Positions 28,241 through 36,566 of a stretch of DNA of 64,000 bases are shown piece by piece. The notes under the pieces are model-generated. The model made no database searches, was not told where the DNA came from, and was given only the letters and a program-made list of their open reading frames with translations. Made by a program: the position numbers and the translations under genes. The number at the start of each line of letters is the position of its first letter. The first letter of the stretch is position 1. This DNA comes from Belliella kenyensis (lineage in GTDB: Bacteria > Bacteroidota > Bacteroidia > Cytophagales > Cyclobacteriaceae): NCBI RefSeq assembly GCF_022549675.1, contig NZ_JAKZGR010000014.1, forward strand, positions 1 through 64,000, read 5' to 3'.

Positions 28241-29125
28241 ATGAACAACTTATTCTCTTCTTCTTCGGAAATCGAAGATAAATTATTTCCTCCAAAAATA
28301 ACACTTCAAAGTAGAGGAAAGCTATTTTTATTGGATAAACCCTGGGTAATGGGCATCATGAACATCACCACAGACTCATTTCATGAAAAAAGTAGAGTAG
28401 CATTTGATGAAGCGGCTATACTTAATGCAGCTTCTAAAATGATAAATGAAGGGGCTGACATATTGGATATAGGTGGCTACAGTAGTAGACCTGGCGCAGA
28501 TGATGTTCCTGAATCTGTAGAAATTAAACGGGTAGTATCGGCAATCAGTGCGATTCGAAAAGAATTTCCTGATATTTTGATTTCCGTAGATACATTCCGC
28601 TCAAAGGTTGCTTGGGAAGCAGTAAATGAGGGTGCATCAATGGTAAATGACATATCAGCAGGTGAGTTAGATGAGCAAATGATCCCGACAGTAGGAAAGT
28701 TGAAAATTCCCTACATTGCTATGCATATGAGAGGTAATCCTAAAAACATGAAGGATTTGACGACCTATGATGATATTGTTTTAGAGTTAATGACTTTTTT
28801 TTCAAAAAAATTGAACCAATGTATCAAAGCTGGCATTAATGATGTGATACTTGACCCAGGTCTAGGTTTTTCAAAAACACTTGAACAAAATTATTGTATT
28901 CTTAAGAATTTATATTATTTTAAGAGTATGCAAAACCCGATCTTGATAGGACTATCGAGAAAGTCTATGATCTATAAAAAACTACATGTGGATCCTAGTC
29001 AAGCACTCAATGGCACCACAGCACTTCACATGGCTGCATTACTTAAAGGTGCAAATATCCTGCGTGTTCATGATGTAAAAGAAGCAAATGAAACCATAAC
29101 TTTATTCAAACAACTATACTCTTGA
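28241..29125 (+). CDS. folP: Dihydropteroate synthase
   Basis: Condenses p-aminobenzoate with 6-hydroxymethyl-dihydropterin pyrophosphate in folate synthesis; it is the sulfonamide target. The 294-residue TIM barrel shows PWVMGIMNITTDSFHEKS (the usual MGILNVTPDSF, with Thr for Pro), ADILDIGGYSSRPGA, ISVDTFRS and the late ILDPGLGFSKT and GLSRKSM loops. It is divergent from DUF1599. Its stop overlaps the TTG start of cdaA (TTGA), so the two are probably coupled. Confidence 0.95.
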   Translation: MNNLFSSSSEIEDKLFPPKITLQSRGKLFLLDKPWVMGIMNITTDSFHEKSRVAFDEAAILNAASKMINEGADILDIGGYSSRPGADDVPESVEIKRVVSAISAIRKEFPDILISVDTFRSKVAWEAVNEGASMVNDISAGELDEQMIPTVGKLKIPYIAMHMRGNPKNMKDLTTYDDIVLELMTFFSKKLNQCIKAGINDVILDPGLGFSKTLEQNYCILKNLYYFKSMQNPILIGLSRKSMIYKKLHVDPSQALNGTTALHMAALLKGANILRVHDVKEANETITLFKQLYS

Positions 29126-29976
29126 GTTTATTATTTAAAATAGGATTTTTAGAAATATCCATCGTCAATATCATAGATATTACCTTGGTCAGTATGCTTT
29201 TGTATCAAGTCTACAAACTACTAAGAGGTAGTGTTGCCATCAAGATTTTCTTAGGATTTCTGTCTATATACTTGATATATTTGATGGTGAGTGCCGCTAG
29301 GATGGAATTACTCTCTATCATATTAGGCCAGTTTATGGGTGTAGGTGTGATCGCCGCAATCATCATTTTCGCTCCTGAAATTCGAAAATTCTTATTGATC
29401 ATAGGAAAGTCCTCGTTTTTATCCAATGAAAACATCTTACAAGAACTACTATTTTGGAGAAAACGAGAAACTCAGGTATTCAATATTAATCCCATCATAG
29501 ATGCCTCAAAATCTCTTTCTGGAACAAACATGGGTGCATTGATGGTGATTTCAAGAAACTCTGAGCTAAAGTTTTATGCAGAAAGTGGAGATTTGATGGA
29601 TGCTATAGTTTCCAAAAGATTGTTGATATCTATTTTCAATAAATATAGTCCGCTACATGACGGAGCGGTGATCATCTATAATGGAAAAGTAAAAGCAGCT
29701 AGGTGCATTCTACCAGTCACGGAAAGAGATGTCCCTGCTCAATTTGGACTTAGGCATAGGGCAGCAATAGGAATGTCAGAAGCTACAGATACTTTGGTAT
29801 TGATAGTGTCAGAAGAAACTGGACAAATTTCTTTGGCAAAAAACGGAAAAATCCTGCATAACCTTTCATTTCAAGAAGTAAGGGAATTTATCAATGATTA
29901 CCTCACTGGTGTGGACATAGATGATAAATTTGAACCCATCACAGCTTATCAAAGAGACAGGTTGAAAACAAGCTAA
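29122..29976 (+). CDS. cdaA: Diadenylate cyclase CdaA
   Basis: Makes the second messenger c-di-AMP from two ATP at the inner membrane. Three hydrophobic helices occupy about residues 10-85. The DAC domain follows with the catalytic DGAVIIYNGKVKAARCILPV and RHRAAIGMSEATDTLVLIVS motifs (DGA and RHR both intact). The 284-residue length is standard. The start is a TTG overlapping the folP stop. The folP-cdaA arrangement is common in Bacteroidota. A strong terminator follows at 29996-30039. Confidence 0.95.
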   Translation: MSLLFKIGFLEISIVNIIDITLVSMLLYQVYKLLRGSVAIKIFLGFLSIYLIYLMVSAARMELLSIILGQFMGVGVIAAIIIFAPEIRKFLLIIGKSSFLSNENILQELLFWRKRETQVFNINPIIDASKSLSGTNMGALMVISRNSELKFYAESGDLMDAIVSKRLLISIFNKYSPLHDGAVIIYNGKVKAARCILPVTERDVPAQFGLRHRAAIGMSEATDTLVLIVSEETGQISLAKNGKILHNLSFQEVREFINDYLTGVDIDDKFEPITAYQRDRLKTS

Positions 29977-29995
29977 TACCTTCAAAGATAATTTA

Positions 29996-30039
29996 GACAA
30001 TAAAAAAGAGGCCTTTCATAAAGCCTCTTTTTTATTGTC
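29996..30039. terminator. Bidirectional rho-independent terminator
   Basis: A perfect 17-bp stem (gacaataaaaaagaggc / gcctcttttttattgtc) with a 10-nt loop. It lies between the convergent cdaA and kbl genes, and internal A and T runs serve both directions. Confidence 0.92.
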
Positions 30040-30056
30040 TTTGCAATAGGAAACAA

Positions 30057-31253
30057 TTAAGAAATGACCCCTAGCTCTTTTCCAACAGCCACAAAAGCTT
30101 CGATAGCTTGATCTAAATGAGACTGTTCATGCCCTGCTGAGATCTGAACCCTGATACGAGCTTGACCTTTTGGCACCACAGGATAGTAGAAGCCTATTAC
30201 ATAGACCCCTTTTTCGAGAAGCTTTTCCGCCATTTTCTGTGATAGGACAGCGTCATAAAGCATAATAGGGACTATGGCATGCTCACCTGGCTTGATATCA
30301 AATCCAGCTTCTGTCATTTTTTTTCTAAAATAAGTAGTATTGGATTCTAGCTTGTCTCTGAGTTCCGTGGTCTCAGTAAGCAAATTGAACACCTCTATAG
30401 AAGCACCAGTGATAGATGGGGCCAAGGTATTAGAAAACAAATAAGGTCTAGAGCGCTGTCTGAGGATCTCTATGATTTCTTTTCTACCAGAAGTAAAACC
30501 ACCCGATGCACCTCCGAGTGCTTTCCCTAATGTACCTGTAATGATATCGATTTTACCCATTACACCTTTTAGTTCATGTACTCCTCTTCCAGTTTTACCC
30601 ATGAATCCTGTAGAATGACATTCATCCGACATTACAAGTGCTTTATACTTTTCTGCCAAAGCTACTATCTTGTCTAGTTGAGCTATGGTTCCATCCATAG
30701 AGAATACTCCATCTGTTACAATGATTTTGTTCACTGCACCTTTGGCTTCTGCCTCTTGAAGCTGTTTTTCCAAGTCTTCCATATCATTATGCTGATACCT
30801 GAACCTCATCGCCTTACACAGCCTTACTCCGTCAATGATGGATGCATGATTCAGCGCATCAGATATAATCGCATCTTCAGGACCAAGTATAGGCTCAAAT
30901 ACACCACCATTAGCGTCAAATGCAGCAGCATAAAGAATAGTATCTTCTGTACCCAAGAATTCTGAAATCTTTTGCTCTAAGGTTTTATGGATATCTTGAG
31001 TTCCGCAGATGAATCTTACAGAAGACATCCCGAAGCCATGACTATCGATGGCATCCTTTGCCGCTTGGATTACTCTTGGGTGTGAAGATAGCCCTAGGTA
31101 ATTATTGGCACAGAAATTCAACACCTCTTTTCCTCCAGCAATGGTAATACTGGCTGATTGTGGTGAGGTGATTATACGTTCATTTTTGAACAAGCCTGCC
31201 TCTTGAATCTCTTTTAACTCTTGTTCTAATTTGGGCTTTAAGGTTTCAAACAT
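30057..31253 (-). CDS. kbl: Glycine C-acetyltransferase (2-amino-3-ketobutyrate CoA ligase)
   Basis: A PLP enzyme of the alpha-oxoamine synthase family. It splits 2-amino-3-ketobutyrate with CoA into glycine and acetyl-CoA, the second step of threonine breakdown. The 398 residues include [36 protein letters not shown] and the PLP-lysine motif [14 protein letters not shown]. It is divergent from tdh, which makes its substrate; the pair supports the assignment over BioF or HemA. A minus-strand -7-like TATATTTG lies at 31347-31354. Confidence 0.95.
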   Translation of the reverse strand: MFETLKPKLEQELKEIQEAGLFKNERIITSPQSASITIAGGKEVLNFCANNYLGLSSHPRVIQAAKDAIDSHGFGMSSVRFICGTQDIHKTLEQKISEFLGTEDTILYAAAFDANGGVFEPILGPEDAIISDALNHASIIDGVRLCKAMRFRYQHNDMEDLEKQLQEAEAKGAVNKIIVTDGVFSMDGTIAQLDKIVALAEKYKALVMSDECHSTGFMGKTGRGVHELKGVMGKIDIITGTLGKALGGASGGFTSGRKEIIEILRQRSRPYLFSNTLAPSITGASIEVFNLLTETTELRDKLESNTTYFRKKMTEAGFDIKPGEHAIVPIMLYDAVLSQKMAEKLLEKGVYVIGFYYPVVPKGQARIRVQISAGHEQSHLDQAIEAFVAVGKELGVIS

Positions 31254-31401
31254 ATTATTTTGTTTTTATTCTAAATTCATGACAAATCAAAAGAAATTAA
31301 ATAAGAATCCTCAATTGAAATTATTATTTTTGCTCCAATCGATACCCAAATATATCAAAAGCTAAAGGGTCTAAAAAACCTTATAGATTGAAAGTTTCAA
31401 A

Positions 31402-32355
31402 ATGGAAAGAATTCTTATCATAGGAGCAGCTGGACAGCTGGGTTCAGAGCTCACATTCACCCTATCTCAGCAATACGGAGGTGATAACATCATCGCTTCC
31501 GATCTTAACCCGAAAGCACTAGAAAAGTTCGAATACTGTAAGACCGCAGTACTAGACATCATGGATCAAGATGCAGTAAGAAAACTTGTCAAAGACCAAA
31601 ATGTCAAACAAATCTATCACCTGGCCGCCGTTCTTTCTGCCACTGGCGAAAAGAACCCAAGATTTGCTTGGCAACTCAACATGGACAGCCTACTATTTGT
31701 CTTAGAACTGGCCATGGAGTTCAAGATGGATAAAATTTACTGGCCTTCTTCAATAGCTGTTTTTGGTCCTAACACTCCTAAAATTAACACCCCTCAGTTC
31801 TGTGTCAAAGAACCAAATACAGTCTATGGCATATCCAAACAAGCTGGTGAGAGGTGGTGTGAATACTATTTTCAAAAATTCGGAGTAGACGTAAGAAGCT
31901 TGAGGTACCCAGGATTGATAGGATACAAGTCACTTCCAGGAGGCGGAACTACGGATTATGCAGTTGACATATACCACAAGGCAATAGCAGGAGAGCATTT
32001 CGATTGCTTTTTGAGTGCTGAGACTGCACTTCCTATGATGTATATGCCAGATGCGATCAAAGCAACACTAGACCTGATGCACGCACCTAAAGAAAGCGTT
32101 AAAATAAGATCAAGCTACAATCTGGCAGCTATTAGCTTTACACCAGAAGATATTTATCAATGCATCAAAACTCATCACCCTGATTTTACGATCTCCTATT
32201 CACCCGATTTCAGGCAGTCTATTGCTGACAGTTGGCCAGATAGTATAGATGATACAAGGGCAAGGGAAGATTGGGGATGGAATCATGAATATGACCTTAA
32301 AAAAATGACTGAAGATATTCTAAGAAACCTACCTGCATATTTGGTTAATTTTTAG
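31402..32355 (+). CDS. tdh: L-threonine 3-dehydrogenase, SDR/epimerase type
   Basis: Oxidises L-threonine to 2-amino-3-ketobutyrate with NAD. The 317 residues are of the extended SDR fold: GAAGQLGSE nucleotide loop (8-16), HLAAVLSATGEKNP and the catalytic YGISK (Tyr-x3-Lys) with Ser in WPSSIAVFG. This is the short-chain TDH found in Bacteroidota. It is divergent from kbl. A -7 box TATTTTTG lies at 31325-31332. Its last 550 bp are duplicated at 35734-36285, and a very long hairpin begins inside its stop codon. Confidence 0.93.
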   Translation: MERILIIGAAGQLGSELTFTLSQQYGGDNIIASDLNPKALEKFEYCKTAVLDIMDQDAVRKLVKDQNVKQIYHLAAVLSATGEKNPRFAWQLNMDSLLFVLELAMEFKMDKIYWPSSIAVFGPNTPKINTPQFCVKEPNTVYGISKQAGERWCEYYFQKFGVDVRSLRYPGLIGYKSLPGGGTTDYAVDIYHKAIAGEHFDCFLSAETALPMMYMPDAIKATLDLMHAPKESVKIRSSYNLAAISFTPEDIYQCIKTHHPDFTISYSPDFRQSIADSWPDSIDDTRAREDWGWNHEYDLKKMTEDILRNLPAYLVNF

Positions 32356-33048
32356 AAAAAAGGGGGATAAAGCTAAGCTTTATCCCCCTTTTTTCTAAAA
32401 ATTTTGATTATATCGTGTTTTGCAACAAATCATTTATTTTTCTATTCTGATTTGTCTTCTAATAACGCCTTCTTGATGAATTATATGAAGGTAATAAAAT
32501 CCATATTTAAATTTCCGAACATCAACAATGGTTTTCTTTTCGGAAGTTACCGCAGCATGGACTTCATTACCAGATGCATCGAACAATTTTAGCTCTATCT
32601 TCCCGTTTTTGGAATATTTACTTTCCGGACTTTCAGACTGATTGATTTCAATATTGAGTACATCGGAGGCAGGGTTTGGGTATATCTTGTAATCACTGAG
32701 ATATCCATAGCATTGTTCTGACCTAAATGCAAAGTCTTTGAAATCGCTTCCACAATCATTCTGTGTGGTCAGCCTAAATATTATTTCTTGACCATAGTCC
32801 CAGAAATCAAAATAAATTGTCGCCAAATCATCACTGAAAGTTACATTATAAGTAAGACTAGGGTCCGAAACATGAAGAATCTGAAGATTATGAAAGTTAG
32901 AAATTCCAGCTTCAATTGGTATTTCTGCACTAACTGGTGTATACAAATCACATACCACGTTGTTAATAATCGAAAAATAGGGCTGGGTGGGTTGGGTGTT
33001 ATTATTATAGGAATAGGTTCCCATATTTATTTTTGGAGAACCTACAGT
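31804..33048. repeat. Direct repeat of about 1.24 kb, copy 1 (tdh 3' end, terminator and T9SS tail)
   Basis: The stretch from inside tdh, across its terminator, to the ITVGSPKI codons of the convergent protease gene recurs at 35734-36977 in the same orientation. The first 450 bp or so differ at many mostly synonymous sites. From about 32248 onward the copies are nearly identical. The identity ends sharply just after tttttggagaacctacagt. The two starts are 3930 bp apart. Confidence 0.9.
32349..32401. terminator. Bidirectional terminator between tdh and the T9SS protease
   Basis: A perfect 25-bp stem closing on a 3-nt loop (taa), with ggggg/ccccc in the middle and A/T runs at the base. It includes the tdh stop codon (32353-32355). 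Confidence 0.93.
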
Positions 33049-34890
33049 AATATCCTTGGTTATTTCAATTTCACCACACCCAGTATTCACATTAAAAGTT
33101 AAGGTAGCAGTACCCGATATAGCACTGCTTGCAGGGCTTAGACTTGCTGTAGCACCTGTGCCCGATGTCGCTCCCGAGAACAAATTAGTAGGAGAAACAG
33201 ACCATGAGACCATACTGCCAGCAGGTGGGTTTTGAAGTGAATAGGAAGAGGAGGTGCAGAGAAAGTCAGGGCCGGAGATGGTGGGAAGGGCTGCTTGAAC
33301 AGCGTCAAAGGCATTAACACGGCCAAAACCAAAAGTATTATTAAAACCAGCTGACCCCATGTCTGTTGCCGTTTGTTGTAAAATACTTCTAACCTCATTT
33401 TCTGTAAGGTTACAATTGACTGATAACATTAATGCTGCAACTCCAGAAACCTGAGGTGCTGCGGCAGAAGTGCCTCCGAATGTAAATGTATAATTCCCTG
33501 GATCATACCCTAAGTTCCCCATCCGATCTGTTGTAACCACATCACTATTGCTAGCACCATTCCCTGAAGGAGCCACTAAATCCATTTCTGCCCCCCTACT
33601 GCTGTAATTCCAAATATTACCGTTCCGGTCAATGGCACCAACAGTGATAACACCATCGACATTAGCAGGGAAAGTAACACCATTAAAACAGCCTGCCCCG
33701 ACTGGGCAATCTGGTCTTGGATTAGAATTGCCTGATGAAAAAACAACTAAACTGCCTAATCCTCCACGACCCTGAGTTCTGGCATTATTTATAGCTTGTA
33801 TGATTTGTCCTGATTCAATAATATTATTTGGATTTGTTGTATTATAACCCCAAGAATTACTTAATATATCAGATTGACCATCATCCCAAGCCCAATTTAT
33901 AGCATCTGCTATATTTTGAGCATCTTCTATCCATCTTAGTCGTTGTCCTGCGGGAAAATTAAAATCCAATATCCAGCTATTAAAAATGTTTATTGGTACT
34001 ATCTCTGAACTAGGCGAAACCCCAGCAATTCCTACATTGTTATGGGTAGCTCCAATAATTCCTGCACATGCTTGCCCATGTCCAATAATCCCTTCATTAG
34101 CGGGTGGTAAGTTGTTGGTAGGCGCACCAAACCCATTTGGATCTAAAGGAGTAAAACCCTGTAAAACTCTTCCATTCAAATCTTCATGTTCTTCGACACC
34201 ATCATCAATTACAGCTACTCTAACTACATTTAAACCTGTATTTAATTGCCAAGCTTTAGGGGCATTAATATCGATATTATTATTTTGCTTTAAATAATAT
34301 TGTTGGTTAAAAAGTGGGTCTGTGGGAGACTGATGTTTAATAATTTCTACTATAAAGTTAGGCTCACTCCACTCAACCAAACCACTTTGATATATTTGAT
34401 TAGCTAGACTCAAAAGCTCATTGATATCTTTTGGGGTTACAGTAATAGTCCCGTATTTTGATTTGCTTAAAAAAGTAACCTTTCCTTTGCAATAATCGAT
34501 TACTTTTTGGTAGTTCACATCCACTTTTGGTTGAAATACAATTTCACCCGTAGGTATCAATGGGAAATCCCCTGATTTAAAAACCGGCAATAAATGAAAG
34601 TCATCAAATTTTTGACTTTTTAAAATTGAAGCACTCTTTAATTTTAAGATAATTTCATTGCGATTTGATAAAGCGGATAAACTCTCACTTTCAACGATGG
34701 TATTTAATGATTAGAAATTTAAATTTTTATCTCCGTTACTTGGAATCAATACAGCTTGCAACGAATCAGCTGTTAATGGATATTTTGTTTTATACCCCCA
34801 GTAATGTAAATCCGACTGGGCATAAATTGGTGTAACATTAAATAAAAGAAGGATAAAAGTGATTTTTGTGATTAAGTATCTATTCTTCAT
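32434..34890 (-). pseudogene. T9SS-secreted subtilisin-like protease interrupted by an in-frame TAA
   Basis: Starting from the ATG at 34890, translation gives a good signal peptide (MKNRYLITKITFILLLFNVT, cleavage near YAQ) and 59 codons. It then hits TAA at 34713-34711 and continues in the same frame for 759 more codons. The long uninterrupted part runs from 34590 (TTG) to 32434, 718 residues. It contains a complete S8 triad: Asp in VAVIDDGVEEHEDL, His in GHGQACAGIIG and Ser in GGTSAAAPQVSG. A PKD-like domain, a domain shared with the neighbouring protease and a T9SS type A sorting tail (YKIYPNPASDVLNIEIN to RIRIEK-type end) follow. It reads as a recent pseudogene. A sequencing error or readthrough is not excluded. 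Confidence 0.82.
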
Positions 34891-34917
34891 GAAACTTTAT
34901 AATTAAGTCGATAAATA

Positions 34918-35406
34918 TTAAAAATCAGATGTTTGCGGACAACCATTGAAAGATAGATCTGTAATTATGAGGACTGGTATTTCATAGCTATCATAGACTT
35001 CTGTACATCCGGTATTCCTAATTGCATTAATCTCGTTTTCTGTTGCTATACGATAGTTGAAATATATTTTTCCCCCTAATAGACTATCTAATTGATTGCT
35101 TTCAATAAATAAACTGGAGAATGGAATCTCAACTATATTCTTGTATTGGATAGGAGAATTTGGTTGACCACCTGGGCTAGGGGTATAGATATTTACATCC
35201 TTACCTAATTCATCACTATTAAGAATTTCAATCCATAATGAATTCGAAAAACATTCTTCATGAATTAATCTATACAATATATCTTTAGGTATTATTCCTT
35301 CAACGCATTGAATTTCTAAGTTTGGTTCTTGCAAACACCCTCCTCCTATCATCGCCAACCCGAGAATTAATGAAATTTTTATAATTCCATTTTTTAACTT
35401 CCCCAT
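34918..35406 (-). CDS. Putative lipoprotein upstream of the T9SS subtilisin
   Basis: 162 residues with a lipoprotein signal (GLAMIGGGCLQEP, Cys near residue 24). The rest contains four further Cys and no domain I recognise. It ends 27 bp before the start of the interrupted subtilisin gene on the same strand, so the two were probably co-transcribed. A role as chaperone or inhibitor for the protease is possible but unsupported. The neighbouring protease at 36567 has no such partner. Confidence 0.65.
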   Translation of the reverse strand: MGKLKNGIIKISLILGLAMIGGGCLQEPNLEIQCVEGIIPKDILYRLIHEECFSNSLWIEILNSDELGKDVNIYTPSPGGQPNSPIQYKNIVEIPFSSLFIESNQLDSLLGGKIYFNYRIATENEINAIRNTGCTEVYDSYEIPVLIITDLSFNGCPQTSDF

Positions 35407-35733
35407 CTTTTTATCATATTGTGATTTTTGAATTAATTAAAACAGCATCATAACTTCTTAGAGCTTGTTTAAACTTCAATTGAATCCTTATACTTTCGTT
35501 GTTTCTTAAGACTTAATGCTTTCAAACCTGATTTTTGTAATTCATTCAATAATCTCAGGACGATTTACATGACCAACATGTCTCAATTTAATAAATAGTT
35601 TTAAAAAAATCAAAAAGAAATCTTTGAACAATGGGATATAAAATTCTTGTGCTAGGCAGTTTTAGCTTCAATCTACATCTAGGCTGCAAATTGTAGATTT
35701 TATAGTTTTATCTACGAAAAGCTGATAAATTAC
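35407..35733. other. Intergenic, left flank of the truncated tdh copy
   Basis: No gene seen. It should hold the promoter of the lipoprotein-subtilisin pair reading leftward, but no clean TAnnTTTG box was found. It ends at the sharp breakpoint (35733/35734) where similarity to tdh begins. A short inverted repeat (atctaca / tgtagat) lies near the right end. Confidence 0.5.
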
Positions 35734-36285
35734 GTCAAAGAACCAAATACAGTCTATGGGATTTCTAAACAAGCCGGTGAAAGATGGTGTGAATATTATT
35801 TCCAAAAATTCGGAGTTGATGTAAGGAGCTTAAGATATCCTGGCTTGATAGGTTACAAATCTTTACCCGGTGGTGGCACCACAGATTATGCTGTGGATAT
35901 TTACCACAAAGCCATAGCAGGAGAACACTTTGTCTCTTTCCTTCGCGAGGACAGCTATCTACCTATGATGTATATGCCCGATGCGATCAAAGCAACCTTG
36001 GATTTGATGCATGCACCCAAAGAGCAAGTCAAAATCAGATCAAGTTATAATTTGTCGGCAATAAGCTTTTCTCCAAAAGAAATTTATGAAAGCATCAAAA
36101 TCCATCACCCTGATTTCAGGATCTCATATGAGCCTGATTTCAGACAAGCCATTGCTGATAGTTGGCCGGACAGCATAGATGATACAAGGGCAAGGGAAGA
36201 TTGGGGATGGAAACATGAATATGACCTTAAAAAAATGACTGAAGACATTCTTAGAAACCTACCTGCATATTTGGTTAATTTTTAG
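35734..36285 (+). pseudogene. 5'-truncated second copy of tdh
   Basis: This frame encodes the last 183 residues of a threonine dehydrogenase, from VKEPNTVYGISKQAGERW to NLPAYLVNF, with no start codon and no nucleotide-binding half. It cannot be functional. It retains YGISK and differs from the intact tdh at many synonymous and some replacement sites (for example REDSYLPMMY for SAETALPMMY). It therefore looks like a diverged allele brought in by recombination and not a fresh local copy. Its last 100 bp or so are nearly identical to tdh. The open frame from a TTG at 35845 is part of this remnant. Confidence 0.88.
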
Positions 36286-36330
36286 AAAAAAGGGGATAAG
36301 GCATAGCTTTATCCCCCTTTTTTCTAAAAA
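36279..36330. terminator. Decayed copy of the tdh terminator hairpin
   Basis: The same hairpin as at 32349-32401, but the left arm has lost one G and carries two changes (aaggggataaggc against gctttatcccccttt). The stem now has a bulge and mismatches. Arms and A/T runs remain, so it may still terminate leftward or rightward transcription. Confidence 0.7.
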
Positions 36331-36362
36331 TTTTGATTATATGGTGTTTTGCAACAAATCAT

Positions 36363-36566
36363 TTATTTTTCTATTCTGATTTGTCTTCTAATAACGCCTT
36401 CTTGATGAATTATATGAAGGTAATAAAATCCATATTTAAATTTCCGAACATCAACAATGGTTTTCTTTTCGGAAGTTATCACAGAATGGACTTCATTACC
36501 AGATGCATCGAACAATTTTAGCTCTATCTTCCCGTTTTTAGAATATTTACTTTCCAGACTTTCAGA
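36363..36566 (-). other. Orphaned end of the T9SS sorting domain beyond a TAG stop
   Basis: In frame after the TAG at 36569-36567, 67 codons remain open and end in TAA at 36365-36363. They match the last 67 residues of the subtilisin's sorting tail (SES..ESKYSKNGKIELKLFD, ...GFYYLHIIHQEGVIRRQIRI). The only differences are a few replacements, such as HSVITSE for HAAVTSE. The TAG replaces the CAG (Gln) of the other copy, a single C-to-T change. Confidence 0.85.

Noticed and set aside
32788-33102. 104-codon plus-strand frame, with a near-identical twin at 36717-37046
   Set aside because: It looks conserved only because it is antisense to the duplicated T9SS tail; the minus-strand frame explains the sequence.
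33138-33398. 86-codon minus-strand frame
   Set aside because: Out-of-frame shadow inside the subtilisin gene, starting and ending within its PKD-like region.
35845-36285. 146-codon frame as an independent epimerase gene
   Set aside because: It starts at an internal TTG of the truncated tdh remnant, lacks the nucleotide-binding half and has no start of its own.
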